Shown in pieces: positions 15,148-16,143 of a stretch of DNA of 16,143 nt; the first letter of the stretch is position 1; every line of letters starts with the position of its first letter. Origin of the DNA: an uncultured beta proteobacterium (GTDB lineage Bacteria; Pseudomonadota; Gammaproteobacteria; Burkholderiales; Burkholderiaceae_C). The stretch covers positions 1 through 16,143 of the forward strand of contig CAIOLZ010000099.1 in NCBI GenBank assembly GCA_903859265.1, written 5' to 3'. The translations under genes were made by a program, and so were the position numbers. Below the pieces are notes generated by a model, which worked only from the letters and a program-made list of their open reading frames with translations, was not told the DNA's origin and did not search any database.

Positions 15148-15176
15148 GGCAACTCCTTGGGGTTGTTGTGGCTTGG

Positions 15177-15192
15177 CTGTGATTATGAACAC
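15177..15192 (-). promoter_or_regulatory. LexA (SOS) box, lexA-proximal
   Basis: Read on the minus strand, GTGT-N8-ACAG matches the CTGT-N8-ACAG consensus except at the first base. It lies 30 bases before the lexA start and 17 bases, centre to centre, from a second box. Confidence 0.65.
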
Positions 15193-15193
15193 A

Positions 15194-15209
15194 CTGTTAT
15201 CACATCCAG
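15194..15209 (-). promoter_or_regulatory. LexA (SOS) box overlapping the probable lexA -10 element
   Basis: Read on the minus strand, TACTGG-N8-ACAGT differs from the CTGT-N8-ACAG core at one base. Read the other way it is CTGT-N8-CCAG, the same half-site form as one of the two E. coli lexA operators. A TATACT hexamer (15208-15213, minus strand), five of six to the -10 consensus, overlaps its edge, so LexA bound here would block the promoter. I could not place a good -35 element. Confidence 0.75.
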
Positions 15210-15260
15210 TATATGTATTTTTAAACAGTTTTATTTTTTACGCAAGAGGGATGTTCTTTT

Positions 15261-16143
15261 ATGGAGAAAAAAATAGTTTTCTTGGGTACGGGAGGCACGA
15301 TTGCAGGTACTTCCCAAAGCGAAAGTGACAACGTTGGCTACAAAGCCGCGCAGGTTGGAATCGAGAGTTTGTTGGCGTCTTCACCGGCCTTGCAGCGGGC
15401 GCTTGACGGCCATGTGGTCGATACCGAGCAGGTGTTGCAGGTCAACAGCAAAGACATGACATTCCCGCAGTGGCAGCACTTGCTGGCACGCGTGTTGCAC
15501 TATTTAGAGCAAGAACAGGTGTGTGGCATCGTGATAACCCATGGGACCGACACGATTGAGGAGACAGCCTATTTTTTGTATCGCGTTTTGCCGGCCCGAT
15601 TGTTGGCGAGCCGGCGGATTGTGCTGACGTGTGCCATGCGTCCTGCGAGCTCGTCCAATGCCGACGGGCCGGCCAACCTGTATGACGCAACCACTGTCGC
15701 GGTATCCGCTGCCTCAGCGGGTGATGTGTTGGTGGTTTGTGCAGGAGTGGTGCATGCTGCGCCCTTTGTGCAAAAAATCCATCCGTACCGCTTGAATCCA
15801 TTCGATTCTGGTGAAGCCGGGCCCATTGGCTACGTGGAGGAGGGCGTGTTCAGGCGTATAGCAGCAGTACCATCCGCCGTTTCCCAGGTCCAAGAGTTTG
15901 ACCCGCACCGTCTCGGCCAAATTAACAGTCCACGCGTCGAGATAATCGTTAGCCATTCAGGCGTCAGTGGCGCAGTGGTGAGGGCCTTGCTGTTTGCCAA
16001 TGACCGGGAAACTGCGCCGTTGCGAGGCATTGTGGTTGTTGGTACCGGCAATGGATCGATTCACGATGACTTGGAGGCCGCGCTACGTGAAGCAGAACGA
16101 GCGGGCGTATGGGTCTGGCGTTCCAGCCGGTGCAGCTACGGCC
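15261..16143 (+). CDS. L-asparaginase (asparaginase/glutaminase family), 3' end beyond the window
   Basis: About 294 residues are visible of a family usually near 330; the right edge of the window cuts the gene. The enzyme hydrolyses L-asparagine to aspartate and ammonia. VFLGTGGTIAG (6-16) carries the nucleophile Thr13, and VITHGTDTIEETAYFL (91-106) carries the second Thr96-Asp97 pair. AMRPASSSNADGPANLYDA (125-143) is conserved, and Lys172 (FVQKIH) matches the catalytic Lys. A late GTGNGS block and the terminal SSRCSYG also fit. There is no signal peptide, so it should act in the cytoplasm. ATG 15261 follows AGAGGG at a ten-base spacing; an ATG at 15251 is in another frame and soon stops. 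It is divergent from lexA across 113 bases. Substrate preference between asparagine and glutamine cannot be read from this. Confidence 0.93.
   Translation, partial: MEKKIVFLGTGGTIAGTSQSESDNVGYKAAQVGIESLLASSPALQRALDGHVVDTEQVLQVNSKDMTFPQWQHLLARVLHYLEQEQVCGIVITHGTDTIEETAYFLYRVLPARLLASRRIVLTCAMRPASSSNADGPANLYDATTVAVSAASAGDVLVVCAGVVHAAPFVQKIHPYRLNPFDSGEAGPIGYVEEGVFRRIAAVPSAVSQVQEFDPHRLGQINSPRVEIIVSHSGVSGAVVRALLFANDRETAPLRGIVVVGTGNGSIHDDLEAALREAERAGVWVWRSSRCSYG

Overview
The window looks like chromosomal DNA of a betaproteobacterium, most probably Burkholderiales/Comamonadaceae (Rhodoferax- or Polaromonas-like). This is judged from the moderately high G+C, the minor-pilin gene order, the 224-residue LexA, and the style of the acyl-CoA dehydrogenase and phosphotransferase proteins. 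It is inferred from the sequence alone. I see no rRNA, tRNA, CRISPR array, insertion sequence or phage gene. Coding density is high and no gene-free stretch exceeds about 150 bases.

Region 1 (3-7975, all minus strand, transcribed right to left) is a complete type IV pilus minor-pilin operon in the order pilV, pilW, pilX, pilY1, pilE-like, fimT/fimU-like. The genes overlap or lie 1-17 bases apart, so they are probably one transcript. PilV, PilW, PilX and the GspH-domain pilin would form the tip complex that primes pilus assembly, with the 1539-residue PilY1 as tip adhesin. The window starts two bases beyond the last stop, so the operon could continue.

Region 2 (8127-10501, minus) is a two-gene operon: a phosphotransferase of the aminoglycoside-phosphotransferase fold followed 14 bases later by an acyl-CoA dehydrogenase. 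Both resemble the halves of animal ACAD10/ACAD11 and the LvaA/LvaC pair of Pseudomonas. A role in breaking down 4-hydroxy acids through a phosphorylated CoA intermediate is therefore the best guess.

Region 3 (10647-12497, plus) is a FimV-like single-pass membrane protein with a periplasmic N-terminal domain and a cytoplasmic TPR-like domain. It is probably a partner of the pilus machinery, although it is transcribed separately and in the opposite direction.

Region 4 (12546-14166) holds a D-2-hydroxyacid dehydrogenase (minus) and, divergent from it, a DUF1993 protein (plus).

Region 5 (14187-16143) centres on lexA (minus), followed by a small uncharacterised gene that probably shares its transcript. 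Divergent from lexA is an L-asparaginase gene cut by the right edge of the window. Two near-consensus SOS boxes lie in the lexA/asparaginase intergenic region and could control both directions.

Most of the window is recognisable housekeeping or pilus biology. The points most worth a second look are the split ACAD10/11-type kinase-dehydrogenase pair, the small gene behind lexA, the shared SOS-box region, the degenerate calcium loop of PilY1, and the possibly leaderless FimV-like gene.
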